From assembly GCA_021464525.1 (NCBI GenBank), contig JADRCO010001103.1, forward strand, positions 1-22,554: a DNA stretch of 22,554 bases, read 5' to 3'. Below are positions 9,400-18,561 of the stretch, piece after piece. Each line of letters starts with the position of its first letter. The stretch's first letter is position 1. A program made the translations under genes and the position numbers. This DNA comes from Rhizophagus sp. LPA8_4_AMF. Lineage: Eukaryota; Glomeromycota; Glomeromycetes; Glomerales; Glomeraceae. The notes under the pieces were generated by a model. The model had not been told where the DNA came from. It ran no database searches and was given only the letters and a program-made list of their open reading frames with translations.

Positions 9400-12230
9400 C
9401 TATACATTATTATTACAATTCTTTTGATAATGACCTAATTGCCCACATTTTCTACATTTTCGCTGTCCATGACTAAGATTCGCTTCAGCTGCAGCCACAC
9501 TTGCTTCCACATTTTGTTCATTAGCTTGATTTATATTCGTAAGTTCTTTAAAAGGCCTTTTATTTCTATTAATTTCCACTGCACTTTTCAATCTTTTAGG
9601 TGGACGTCCACGAACATTATATACAATTGGGTTTGGAATATAATTAGGATCATTTTGATACGTTCCATTAGTTTGTTGAGTATTAAGATGAATATGAGAA
9701 GACATAAACCTATTACACATCCCAATTAATTCATCAACAGAATCAGTCTTAATTGCCAGATTCAACGCTTTTGTTACACACTCATGTCCCGCAATAAATT
9801 GCTGCTTTTGTTTTGATAATTTTTTTACTGGTTCTGTTTCAATAGTTTTTCCTCTCAATGTACATAAAATCTGACACTTTGATGTTATTAGATTATCAAT
9901 ATAAGATTCATCCTGGACAATACTAAATGATTTTGTTACTGAAGTATCTATTGTTGAATCAAAAACTTTATCATCATTAAATCATCTACGATTAATTAAA
10001 GCCATTGTAAAACATGCATTACTGGTATATCTCATTAAACAAAAAAAATGTCGACAAGGTATTCCAAAGTTAATAATTGTAAAGCATGTGCATAAGAAAG
10101 AACCATCATTTAAAATTAAAATATGATGATTCCAACTTGAAACCATAGGTCTAATAATCCATAAAGAAGTAATAGATTGTTGTTCTATACATTCCAATAA
10201 TGTTTTCAAGTTAATTTGCGGTTTTTTATATATTTCTTCAAGAAACCCTTCAGTTGTATCATTAATCTCAATCTGTAACTAAATATTTGATTACAAGTCA
10301 GCTTATAATACCATTTAAGCAATAAAAGTAAGTAAATAAGTTATCAAAGTTACTCACATTAATATATTCTTCAAGGTTGCCATCAAATTGTTGAGCTGTA
10401 TACAAGAAACTTTCAGAAATCTGTGTACGGATCTTGTTATACATATTAGGCAACAAATAACTTTGTATTTCTTCATCAATTGATTTATATATCGTATTAT
10501 ATACTGTTGGTAGTGAAACATTTGGTTGTTTTTGCAATTGTTGATTAATTAAAACATTTTCTGCCTCCAAATTACACCGGCCCATCAGGATATTAAATAA
10601 TTGACAAAGTCCAGTATTTCGATTTGTATCAGATGCAATAATAGAGTTCATTGCTTCTACTCGTGAGGTACTTTGAATACCAGCAGTAAACATTTTACGA
10701 TTATAACAATATGCTCATACAGTCTGATTTTGATCTAATACTCGATTCAAATATGGAACTGCTAATGGATAATTATTTTTCAATTTTTCCCAATAGAAAT
10801 TAAACTTTTCAACATTTAAACTATTTCGTGCTTGATAAAAATCTTTATGAAATTGAGTAAAATTTGATCCCAAAACACTTTTTAATTTCTTTTGAATATT
10901 TTGATCAATATGATAAATACAGATAAAATGCACTGTTGTATCAAAAACATTTTTAATAGCTCAGAACATAGCAGGATCTTCATCAGTATATATTGAATGT
11001 GGTACAAGATTTCCAGTAGCTATCTTGACATTTTCATAAATCCATCTAAATGTTGCCTCAGTTTCATCATCAACCAAAGCACACGCAACTAATCTTGTAT
11101 GATTATCACAGTCAATACAAACAATAATATTTAAAGTTAAATCATACCGATTTTTTTTTGTATGTTGAATCATTAATTACAACATCATGATAACGTAACC
11201 AGAGTTGTTTTTGTATTGGAGACATCCAAAATATTGATGTAAGTCTTCCATCTGTTTCATCAAAACGAGCTTAATAATACCATTCTGGATTTTTAGTTTA
11301 ATATTCTTTCAATAAATTAAGTAAATTTGTTGCATCATGTTGTAATATGGTAGGCGTTAAGGGCTTGCATTCTTGAATAGTATTATAAAGTGTTTTGGGA
11401 TGTATATATTGTTGTGGATATTTTGCTTGCAGCAAATTTCGAATAATTTTAGCACCAATTGAAGGTCCACCATATGTCATATAAAATTTTATATCTGCCT
11501 TTATTTCCTCAGAAAAACGTCGATATTTAGGTGAAATTTTATGTATTAATGGATTCAATGCATGATTATGGTCATCATGATACGAAGTTAAATGAATTAA
11601 GGGAGATGTTTTAGGCAATTCAAACTAGCTATCCAGGGACATCCGATTGAATTTGAAGTGCGTTGATGCTGCTTTGATATATCAGTTACTTTATTTAGTT
11701 TGTAATTACCTGATAAAGTACATGAATAAGTTCTTCTAACAAGACGTTGTGAACCATCCTCTAAGGTAATATAATCTCTCCAACACTTTCTTATAGCAAA
11801 ACTCTTTGATAGTGCATATTCATCAAAGAATCTATTAACTTCTTCCCATGTATCAAATTCTTTACCAATTCTCAACAGTTGTTCCTCATCGTTTTCATTT
11901 TCATAACCACTTTCATAATCTTCATAAAAATTATCATCAGAAACATTATTAAGGAAATCTAAAAAGATATATAAACATACGTGTAAATAAAGCTTTAGTA
12001 TAATGAGTAATTGATAGCTAAACCTAACCCTAATCCAAATCCTAACCCTAACCCACCTAACCGACTCTAATTAATCCTAACCCTAATACTAACCCTAACC
12101 CTAACCCTAACTCTAACTCAAACTCAAACTCAGAACTTTTTAAGCTATACTACTTTAATATAAAGAAAAACAAAAAGAACTCTTAGAACAAGCAAATAAG
12201 AAACACACCTTCAGACTCCTGTTCAAACAT
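9400..12230 (-). pseudogene. MULE transposase pseudogene (FAR1-like, DDE, SWIM, CCHC)
   Basis: Conceptual product about 830 residues. Exon 1 (12230-12209, MFEQESE) joins exon 2 at 11958 across a 250-base intron (GTGTGT...TTTAG). An acidic stretch follows, then a FAR1-like region (about 40-137: FDTWEEVNRFFDEYA ... GCPWIASLNC ... DDHNH). The DDE core shows NDSTY..NRYDL (first Asp), TDEDPAM (second Asp), CIYHIDQN and STSRVEAMN (Glu). Next come a SWIM finger (CTCFTIINFGIPCRHFFC) and a terminal knuckle (CRKCGQLGHYQKNC). A second intron, 10273-10357 (GTGAGT...TTACAG), restores the frame between EEYIN and IEIND. Lesions: a frameshift near 11620; TAA at 11298-11300 and a second TAA about 27 bases downstream; an extra A in a nine-A run (about 11151-11159); TGA at 10961-10963, 10715-10717 and 9982-9984. 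The order of domains is that of a complete MULE protein, which would bind the termini and cut and paste the element. This copy is dead but not ancient. Confidence 0.92.
12019..12132. repeat. Degenerate interstitial telomere-type repeat (CCCTAA)n
   Basis: About 110 bases built from CCTAAC/CCCTAA words, including six exact CCCTAA hexamers, three of them consecutive at about 12091-12108. Edges degenerate to CTCTAA and CTCAAA. On the opposite strand, which is the transposase sense strand, it reads TTAGGG, the telomere repeat of many fungi. It lies wholly inside the first intron of the MULE transposase (11959-12208), so it is interstitial, not a chromosome end. Confidence 0.9.
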
Positions 12231-12556
12231 ATCGTAATGACGGATATTAAAGGATAGTATGGTATTAATAATAAAAATGAATTAAAATACACGAAAAAAT
12301 ATCACTTTTTCATGATATTTTATAGGGTAACAAGTAAAATAAGCGAGTAAATGAAATAAATGTGTTTAATGGAAAGATGTGATAAACGAAACAAATGAGG
12401 TGAAAAGGAAAGAGCGTGAGAGAATGATTTAAAAGATTATTAATCAATAAAATAGTCTAAATTTATTACGTAATCATATCACATGACAAATTACGTAAAT
12501 CTCAAAAATTCAAAAATTTAATTTGAAAATTTTAAATTTTAAAATTTTATTATATA

Positions 12557-12574
12557 ATGGTTATAATAACCGGT
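12557..12574. repeat. Right MULE terminus
   Basis: ATGGTTATAATAACCGGT contains the reverse complement of the left-end word. The ATCACATGACA motif at 12478-12488, flanked by TTACGTAA and TTACGTAAAT, is the inner inverted-repeat match. Confidence 0.55.
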
Positions 12575-12646
12575 GGTTGATCATAGTTATTGCCTTTGAT
12601 TTTAACTATAAATTTCAAGATTAAAATTAAAAATATTTTACAAAAA
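12575..12646. other. Short junction between MULE end and kinase relic
   Basis: AT-rich sequence. It reads as a continuation of the intron that opens at the GTAAAA donor (12682 downward) of the kinase relic. Confidence 0.4.
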
Positions 12647-13276
12647 TTAAATAAAATAAATAAGATTTTTAAAGTATTTTACCTTATTCAAAAAACATTT
12701 GTTACTATATTGAGAATTTTTAAACCTTTTTAAAATGACAATTTTATTTCCCCTATTTAACCAAGTTACTTGATATACGATACCATATCCTCCTTCTGCT
12801 ATTTTTTTTACATTTGTAAATTGAGAATATGGTATATAATGTGAACCATAAAATTCTAAATTACTACATAATATACTGGATGGATCGAAATACTTATCAA
12901 TATTTTTTACATCGTTAGCAAATTTAGCTATATTAAATTCATATAGGATACTAACACGAGAGTAAAGATTTGTATTATCAAAAATAATGGTTGATACTCT
13001 TTTGCATTTTTTACATTGAGATTGATTCATCCATTACATTTCAAGTCCTTTGTGAATAAAGTATATATTATTATCGGTTATATTAGATAAATAACTCGAT
13101 AAACATTCTTTACAATATTTTTGTCCACAAATAGACGTTCGGATGTATTCCTCTCCACAATGAATACAATTTTGATCATCCTCATTAAAAGAAATAAAAA
13201 AAATCGGTACGGGACTAGATTTTAATTTTGGTGTTGGATCAAAAGAATTTTCATCATTTAATTTTACAAGTTCCAT
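12647..13276 (-). pseudogene. Truncated zinc-finger/protein-kinase family protein
   Basis: ATG at 13274-13276. The N terminus carries a zinc-binding pattern (CIHCGEEY ... CGQKYCKECL). The frame reaches LSNITDNNIYF and stops at TAA 13034-13036. It continues in the same frame with NQSQCKKCKR, a linker, IPYSQFTNVKKIAEGGYGI (glycine-rich ATP loop) and VILKRFKNS (catalytic lysine of the kinase N-lobe). Coding ends at a GTAAAATAC donor (12682); the catalytic loop, DFG motif and C-lobe are absent. The family, expanded in Rhizophagus, normally has roughly 100 or more extra residues between NITDNNIY and QSQCKKC, so an internal deletion is likely (from memory). The MULE terminus begins about 110 bases past the donor, implicating it in the loss of the 3' part. 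It cannot be an active kinase. Confidence 0.88.
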
Positions 13277-13317
13277 TATATAATATTACAGTATAAGTAA
13301 GTATAGAAAATTCGACA

Positions 13318-13325
13318 TATTTATA
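13318..13325 (-). promoter_or_regulatory. TATA box of the kinase relic
   Basis: TATAAATA on the minus strand, 42-49 bases before the ATG. The same word and similar spacing occur upstream of the intact gene at 14722-15465. Confidence 0.55.
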
Positions 13326-14634
13326 ATTTTTAAATTCTTATATGATGAATCTATTAGAATTTTCTGTCGATGAATTCGCCATTGTACTTTGGAAAATTCG
13401 ATTTTAGTTAAAAGTACTTTATCGAAGGGCAAAAATGCATTTATTGCATGATGTTGATCGCATGTCTAACCCTATTTGTTTCATAAAGTTTCTATTTTAA
13501 TAATTAAATTTCAGTTCTTTTACGTTTTTCTCAACGATACATCCTGTTTATATATAAACTAGTTCACCACCACCATCAACATTTATTTTACTTACATCAT
13601 CTTCAGTATACTTTACAAACATTATCGTTTCAATTCAAATTAAAATAATTGGAATTACAGTACATGGTTTCTTATAATTAATTAATAAGATATTCTTAAA
13701 ATGTTTCTCAGACAAAATCTCTATCAAAAAATATTCCAAACGAACCCTTAAAGAATTTCTCAAACAAAAATAATATCTATCAAATAACAAATACTAAAAT
13801 TTCACATGCATGTCTTTTAATTGGTTGTTAAATATGTTACATAAAGTTCTATACGCCACTATAACCTATTAAAATTACAAATGTGATCTAAATTCTTTTG
13901 TTTTGTATATTTATTTATTTTATTATCAAACTATAGCCTTAATTTGTTAACCGTAGGTAGCTAGTTTGATTCAATCTCACAGCTAATTAATGAAATCACG
14001 ATGCTATTTCCACTTAGTTACAGATCCTTATGAAATACAACTTCAATTACGTTATTTTTAATTTTAAAAGTATATATAAAAAATAAAAATATCAAAAATG
14101 ATACATCAGGACTCTACCTATTTTTAATAGAGATCACTGTAAAATTTTCAACATTAAATATAAAGTTACTTTAAAATTTTCTCTTTACTAAGTAATTTTA
14201 CTAAACTTTACAAATTTCTATTAATAAATAAATAATATTAAGAAAAAAATTTGATTTATGTAAAATAGCTATAAGACTGATTTTAATCTGTCCATAATCA
14301 AATATTGCATGGAGATGTTTGCAATGCGAGAATGACGATTTTCACCTAAAACTAAACAATTTTGAGATCGTTGCTGTCATATTAATATCTATTGTTTTCA
14401 TGTTTTAATAATAATTCCATTATCCTGATGACTTTGAATTATTTATTAAGGAGGCCCAGCACAAAAAAAAAAATTGGAATTCCCATGAAAATTATGGATT
14501 ATTCTCTCGTATCATCATAGCCCAAAAGACGCTTTGCACAATTTACAAATTTATAATTTTATATACATTAGCAGCGAGATACATTCATTATAAATATACA
14601 AATTAAAAAAATAAGCTCAACCCATGAAAGAAAC
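13326..14634. other. Intergenic stretch, 1.3 kb
   Basis: No convincing gene. A 24-codon minus-strand frame (ATG at 13622, MFVKYTEDDVSKINV...) includes a GTAAGT that could be a donor, but no onward exon was found. Words 'TTTCTCAGACAAAATCTCTATCAAA' type near 13704 and 'TTTCTCAAACAAAAATAATATCTATCAAA' type near 13754 are a short direct duplication. The rest is AT-rich without pattern. Confidence 0.5.
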
Positions 14635-14640
14635 TTTATT
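14635..14640 (-). terminator. Poly(A) signal AATAAA
   Basis: AATAAA on the minus strand about 85 bases past the stop of the gene at 14722-15465, in a suitable position for cleavage and polyadenylation. Confidence 0.55.
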
Positions 14641-14721
14641 GATATTTATGATATATTACAAAAAAACTAAAATTACAACTTGTCAACAATATGACTATAT
14701 AATAATACATCACGCATGTGC

Positions 14722-15465
14722 TTAACTATTAATTTTACTTTCTTCTTTTTCTTCTTGAACGTCATCTCCATTCGAAATCGTTTTATTATCTTCAAGCTTC
14801 GAGTTTGAAACCTTTTTATCATCAGTCTTACAACTTGAGGCAGAATTATAAATATAGGAAATCTTTTTGATAGTATCATCAACACTGCTCCCACAGTTTT
14901 CTGCAAATTCGCTAAGGTAATAGGTCAACTCGTCGTTCGAGAGTTTGTTACGGTCTAAGATTGACTTGCTAAAGACATAACAGAATGCGTTCTCAACATT
15001 ACTCACGATCCCGCTAGAGGAGAATTTATAGTACCAAATGCGGATATCAATGCGAACGAGAGCATTGTTTTGTAATAAGATGTAATCGAATGCTTGTTCA
15101 GATTCACCGATAACATTGTTTTTAAATAAGGAATTAACCCCCGCAGAAATAAGTTCTTTGCAGACGTCAATGGTTTTAAGTTTCTTTTTGTCACTCTGGT
15201 CACTTGAAGGAAATAAAATGTCAATAGCATTCCCAATAGATTTATCAACTCCTTGATCAACATTAAAAAAGCTGCGCCTATCGCGAAAAATGAGCTTGTC
15301 TGGAGTGGATGGGTCTAAAGACATATTTTCAATTGATTCCTCGAACAATTTCAACTTCGTGTCAACGGCTTGTTTGAGGAAATTAAATTGCTCCTTGAAC
15401 TTGGCTTTGATTTCATCGTCATCCAGTTTTTCAATTAATTCAAAAACTTGACTAATAAATAACAT
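14722..15465 (-). CDS. Uncharacterised 247-residue protein, intact single-exon gene
   Basis: The only complete long frame in the window. It is more GC-rich than its surroundings and has no internal lesion. The ATG at 15465 is the first in frame and is preceded by a TATA box 51-58 bases upstream; AATAAA follows the stop. Residues 1-55 are predicted-helical and charged (VFELIEKLDDDEIKAKFKEQ). A central region follows with DVCKELISAGVNSLFKNN. The block 131-187 (NNALVRIDIRIWYYKFSS ... NAFCYVFSKSILDRNKLSND) has a compact alpha/beta look and resembles uncharacterised fungal proteins I have seen, without a domain name I can defend. The last 40 residues are a low-complexity K/D/E/S tail, probably disordered. 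There is no signal peptide or membrane helix, so a soluble intracellular protein is inferred. Function unknown. Confidence 0.9.
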   Translation of the reverse strand: MLFISQVFELIEKLDDDEIKAKFKEQFNFLKQAVDTKLKLFEESIENMSLDPSTPDKLIFRDRRSFFNVDQGVDKSIGNAIDILFPSSDQSDKKKLKTIDVCKELISAGVNSLFKNNVIGESEQAFDYILLQNNALVRIDIRIWYYKFSSSGIVSNVENAFCYVFSKSILDRNKLSNDELTYYLSEFAENCGSSVDDTIKKISYIYNSASSCKTDDKKVSNSKLEDNKTISNGDDVQEEKEESKINS

Positions 15466-15515
15466 GATGATTTATTTGATTTATTTTACGTATTAAGTGA
15501 ATTTCATTTCTAGAG

Positions 15516-15523
15516 TATTTATA
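15516..15523 (-). promoter_or_regulatory. TATA box of the 14722-15465 gene
   Basis: TATAAATA on the minus strand, 51-58 bases before the ATG; between them is an A/T-rich leader with no upstream ATG in frame. Confidence 0.6.
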
Positions 15524-15727
15524 ATAATTTGGTCTAATAACGAGTTATTTAAAAGTGCGTTTTAGCGAAGTTGTCCATCCTTTCCATATTCTTTTCGGAT
15601 CAACATTTTACATATTACACAATATTATAATCATTTGGCTAATGGAATCTCGGTGCCAGTTATTGCGGAAATAGTTTTATATTTCTTTTTAAAAATATCA
15701 GTAACAATGAAAAATTATTGAGGCGAT

Positions 15728-15883
15728 TATAAATAGTATTCTCAATAAAAAAAGTGGCTTGATTTTGCTTCAATCATGAGATTAGATGACAGTTATCACA
15801 CGAAATTAATAATATCTGTACGTATACTCAGCAGGATTGTTTATTTTTCTCATGAGAAAATTAAAATTGGACGGTACTTTTAA
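15728..15883 (+). other. TATA box plus 35-codon frame, possible short divergent transcript
   Basis: TATAAATA at 15728-15735 is followed 48 bases from its start by ATG at 15776, the spacing seen at the two minus-strand TATA boxes. The frame encodes 35 residues (MRLDDSYHTKLIIS...) and stops at 15881-15883. A GTACGT after codon 14 could be a donor of a first exon, but no partner exon was found. It faces away from the intact gene at 14722-15465, so the interval could be a bidirectional promoter. Weak evidence. Confidence 0.2.
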
Positions 15884-15978
15884 TTGTGAAGTATTAATTT
15901 GGTTTTGGATGTGAACAATATAATCATTATTATTTTTAAAATTGTACGGTACTTTTAATTGTGAAGTATTAATTTGGT
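15861..15978. repeat. 43-bp direct duplication at a 75-bp offset
   Basis: Positions 15861-15903 and 15936-15978 match at 42 of 43 positions (single G/T difference), around the shared ACGGTACTTTTAATTGTGAA. This is a recent small tandem duplication; the second copy follows 32 bases of unrelated sequence. Confidence 0.85.
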
Positions 15979-16480
15979 AGTAAAGCTTTGATTTCTTTTC
16001 TTTTTCAAATCAGGTTACTGACATAATTTAGTAAAAAAAAAAGAATTTGATTTGTTACCTAATGATTAAATAAATGTTTATTACAATTATAAGTATGTGA
16101 AAATAATGCATATATCCTTCTTTAATAGGAATTGTATTAAGATTAGAATTCTAGAAGGTTAGTTAATATTGTTTGATGCGTTTTGAAAATATTATCGTTG
16201 AATCTGTAAATAAAATGATAAGCAAATTTTCGCGTACTGCAACACAAACGTTTAGATAATAACTGATAAAGTTTGTTTACTCACATCAGTACACTACATG
16301 CGATGGATGTATGATTATGATAAACTGTATATTCACTTATATTTGTGCACAAAGTCTAAACTTTTTTTTTTGCGTACTTTATTGATTTAACATGAACAGA
16401 TACAATGTTTCTGTCATATACACCTTTTGACTAATGTATAAATCAATTTAACCTATACTAAAAAATAATCATAAAAAACC
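15979..16480. other. Noncoding AT-rich stretch
   Basis: No gene seen on either strand between the duplication and the gag fragment. No repeats long enough to report. Confidence 0.5.
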
Positions 16481-16721
16481 TGTAGAGAAGGACGAGTTGC
16501 CGAATTACCATCTTTTTTCAGAGGTAATCAAGATCCGTTGCTTGGCTAGAGATTTCACACACGCATGTAATGCGAATGGTATCCAGAACGCCCAAAAATT
16601 GGAAGTAGTGCCTGCCTATCTAAAAGGCCCTGCTTCGACATGGGTACAACTAGTACTATCTAGCACGGCGGTACTAAAAATCTTTTATACAGAACGTGTC
16701 CTTTTTCGTACACAAACCTAG
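16481..16721 (+). pseudogene. Retrotransposon gag fragment, frameshifted
   Basis: One frame gives REGRVAELPSFFRGNQDPLL from about 16484. A one-base slip near 16540 leads into LARDFTHACNANGIQ, then QKLEVVPAYLKGPASTW ending about 16651. This is the order of a Ty3/gypsy-type Retrotrans_gag domain, whose hallmark is F-GN-DP..WL..F...N......K......L.G.A..W. Homology fades after the tryptophan; the remaining in-frame codons to 16721 look unrelated. No zinc knuckle, protease, reverse transcriptase or LTR follows. GC content is well above the flanks, consistent with a fragment from an element that decayed or was truncated. The ATG at 16497 is fortuitous. Confidence 0.75.
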
Positions 16722-16739
16722 AATTTATTAATGTTAAAT

Positions 16740-17097
16740 GTTATTTTATTTTATTTTTATTGAAATGCTAGTTAGTAGTACAGGACTACAGGTCAATGGA
16801 ACATAGTCGACACACAATGTAAATTAACAAATGACTGCTTTTTTTAAAAAATTCTACTTCTGAACAACAAAATTTTTTTGTACCAACTATAAAAAATACA
16901 CTTTTCAACCCCTTTACTCCAGCAACATTTAAGTGTTTTCAAATCGATTACTACTAATAATAAAAATTGTTAATTATTTAAATTAAAAATATGATATGTT
17001 CTTTTCTATTTTCTATCTTACTCCTCTAAGACAATGTGTAATAGTTACTAATCAATATTTCAAAACTACTGATTGGAGTAGCTGATCAATAATAATT
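16740..17097. other. Noncoding AT-rich stretch
   Basis: No gene or clear repeat seen. Confidence 0.45.
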
Positions 17098-17455
17098 TCA
17101 GTATCTTTGCTGTGATGTCTTCTTTGCTATTGAACTATTAGATTTGCCCCTTTTAGGAATTCTACCAGTATTCAGCCTTTGAGATAAGTTCTTTTTTGGA
17201 TTTGTTGTACCTTTATTCCCTAAGGTACTTTTTGAGAAAGCCCTTTTAAAATGCTTTGCCAGATGATTACTTCTTTTCTGCTTAACTGTTAAGGTGTAAG
17301 ACCATTAGAATTCTTTATATTTATAGTATATGAAGGGAGTTCGATTCCTTATGTTTTCAACAGATCTTTATATTTTTTGAAAAACTTTACAAGTATATTC
17401 TTACCCTTAGCATTTTTAATGATTTTGTAATTCTTGAAATTAAAATCCAATAATA
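17098..17455 (-). pseudogene. Unrecognised basic-protein relic, C-terminal part
   Basis: Read on the minus strand from about 17443: DFNFKNYKIIKNAKGKN, LVKFFKKYKDLLKT, an in-frame TAA, then GIELPSYTINIKNSNGLTP. A frame change near 17297 leads into a 68-codon frame ending at TGA 17098-17100, with TVKQKRSNHLAKHFKRAFSK and later NLSQRLNTGRIPKRGKSN. No ATG opens it. Lysine and arginine richness and the QKRxNHLAKHF segment suggest a nucleic-acid-binding tail, but I do not recognise the family. Coding texture on this strand is much stronger than in the five other frames. The first exon(s) upstream were not found. Confidence 0.5.
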
Positions 17456-17599
17456 ATTAGTTTGGATGATTACAAGTTACTGCTTAAATATTGGAATAAA
17501 TATATTATAAATTTTAACTTGCAAAAAATTACTTTTTTTTTTGTAGTAATGCCAGAATACTGCAGGTTTGTAAATTGCTAAGCACATAAATCCAAAGAT

Positions 17600-17814
17600 T
17601 TTAACAAATATCATGTGATTGTAGATCTCTTTGCTTTTTATTTTGCATTTTTCTCAAAATTGTTATTAGTGTTATTCTTTTATTTATTTTAAATAAAAAG
17701 TTGTTATGAATTAATTCTTGAACTTTTCTAAAATAAACATATTTATATATATATAAATAATTTAATAAAATAGATAACTGAAAGTTGTATTATTTTGTTT
17801 TATTTTTTGGTCTT
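17600..17814. other. Noncoding AT-rich stretch
   Basis: No gene seen. ATATATATATAAATAA-type simple sequence lies near 17742. Confidence 0.4.
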
Positions 17815-18015
17815 TATTGCTACTAATTAATATCATTCTTACTTTTTATTGCTATTAATTATATTATTCTTTTTTGTTACTAATTTCATCTTCTTCTATA
17901 GCTACTTCTATAGCTATTTTATCTTCTTTTTATCACTATTAACTTCATCTTTTTACTAACTTAATCTTGCTTTTTTTTACTAATTCTATCTTCTTTTTAT
18001 TGCTAATTTTTTATT
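17815..18015. repeat. Degenerate minisatellite, about 27-30 bp period
   Basis: The plus strand repeats approximate units of CTACTAATT..ATC.TTCTTTTTATTG five or six times with indels, plus an internal duplication of CTTCTATAGCTA. On the minus strand one stretch is open and reads KEDKIAIEVAIEEDEISNKKE, so the tract may descend from a repetitive charged coding region, though stops interrupt it elsewhere. Confidence 0.55.
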
Positions 18016-18019
18016 TTTT

Positions 18020-18561
18020 TCTTTATATTTAATTACTAAGTGGATAGACTAGAATAAATTTATATATATAATAATAATATATGTAATATATGATTTTACT
18101 TCAGTAAAAAATTATATATTATTATAATAGAAACTTTATATATATGTAATAATTATTGTTCTTTATTTCTATAATAATTAAATAATAAAATCAAAACATT
18201 ATCTGCTATTATAAATATATAATAAATAATGAATAAATAAATATAATAAATATAATAATTATTATATACAGTATATAGTTTATTTTTATATGGATATTAA
18301 TCATAAAATATGGTACTAATAATAGTATATAATATGTATATTTTTTATAAGGTTTATATATTAATAAAAGTATATAGAAACTGTATTAATTATATTGTAT
18401 AGTATTTTTATATTAAAAATATATTAATAGAATACAAGTTTTCATTATACAGTTTTTGTGTAATTTATTGCAATTTTTAGTACATTTATTGTATATTTAT
18501 TATATAGTCAAATGTATAAAATTTATATAGAATTTATGCAGAATTTATATTAAAAATTTAA
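18020..18561. other. Extremely AT-rich simple-sequence stretch
   Basis: Almost pure A/T with many TATATA and ATAATAATA runs. No gene is visible. Such sequence often forms the 3' flank of genes here, and the pseudogene at 18562-20122 ends at its border. Confidence 0.55.

Larger units (their letters stand above)
9155..12574 (-). mobile_element. Mutator-like DNA transposon (MULE), degenerate
   Basis: A roughly 3.4-kb element whose transposase pseudogene occupies most of its length on the minus strand. The ends carry the same word in inverted orientation: GGTTATTATAACCA at 9157-9170 and its reverse complement at 12558-12571. A second inverted match, TGTCATGTGAT at 9238-9248 against ATCACATGACA at 12478-12488, lies 81 and 83 bases inward from those ends. 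Matching spacing on both sides supports imperfect terminal inverted repeats of about 95 bases, as expected for MULEs. No 9-base target duplication was found, so exact ends are uncertain and the flanks may have rearranged. Confidence 0.7.

Noticed and set aside
9439..9729. 96-codon plus-strand frame
   Set aside because: Antisense shadow of the transposase zinc-knuckle exon.
12019..12132. True chromosome end at the CCCTAA tract
   Set aside because: It is short, degenerate and flanked on both sides by the continuous MULE element, so it is interstitial.
9400..12230. TGA read as tryptophan (alternative code) in the transposase
   Set aside because: Two TAA stops and two frameshifts are also present, so decay explains the pattern; the intact gene ends at TAA and gives no support for recoding.
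13548..13622. 24-codon minus-strand frame with GTAAGT inside
   Set aside because: Could be a first exon, but no downstream exon with coding texture was found.
14673..15263. Two further minus-strand frames of 77 and 86 codons
   Set aside because: They overlap the intact 247-residue gene in other frames and lack its composition; shadows.
17320..17355. GTTCGATTCC, a tRNA B-box-like word
   Set aside because: No acceptor, D or anticodon stems could be built around it, and the opposite strand reads as the coding relic at 17098-17455.
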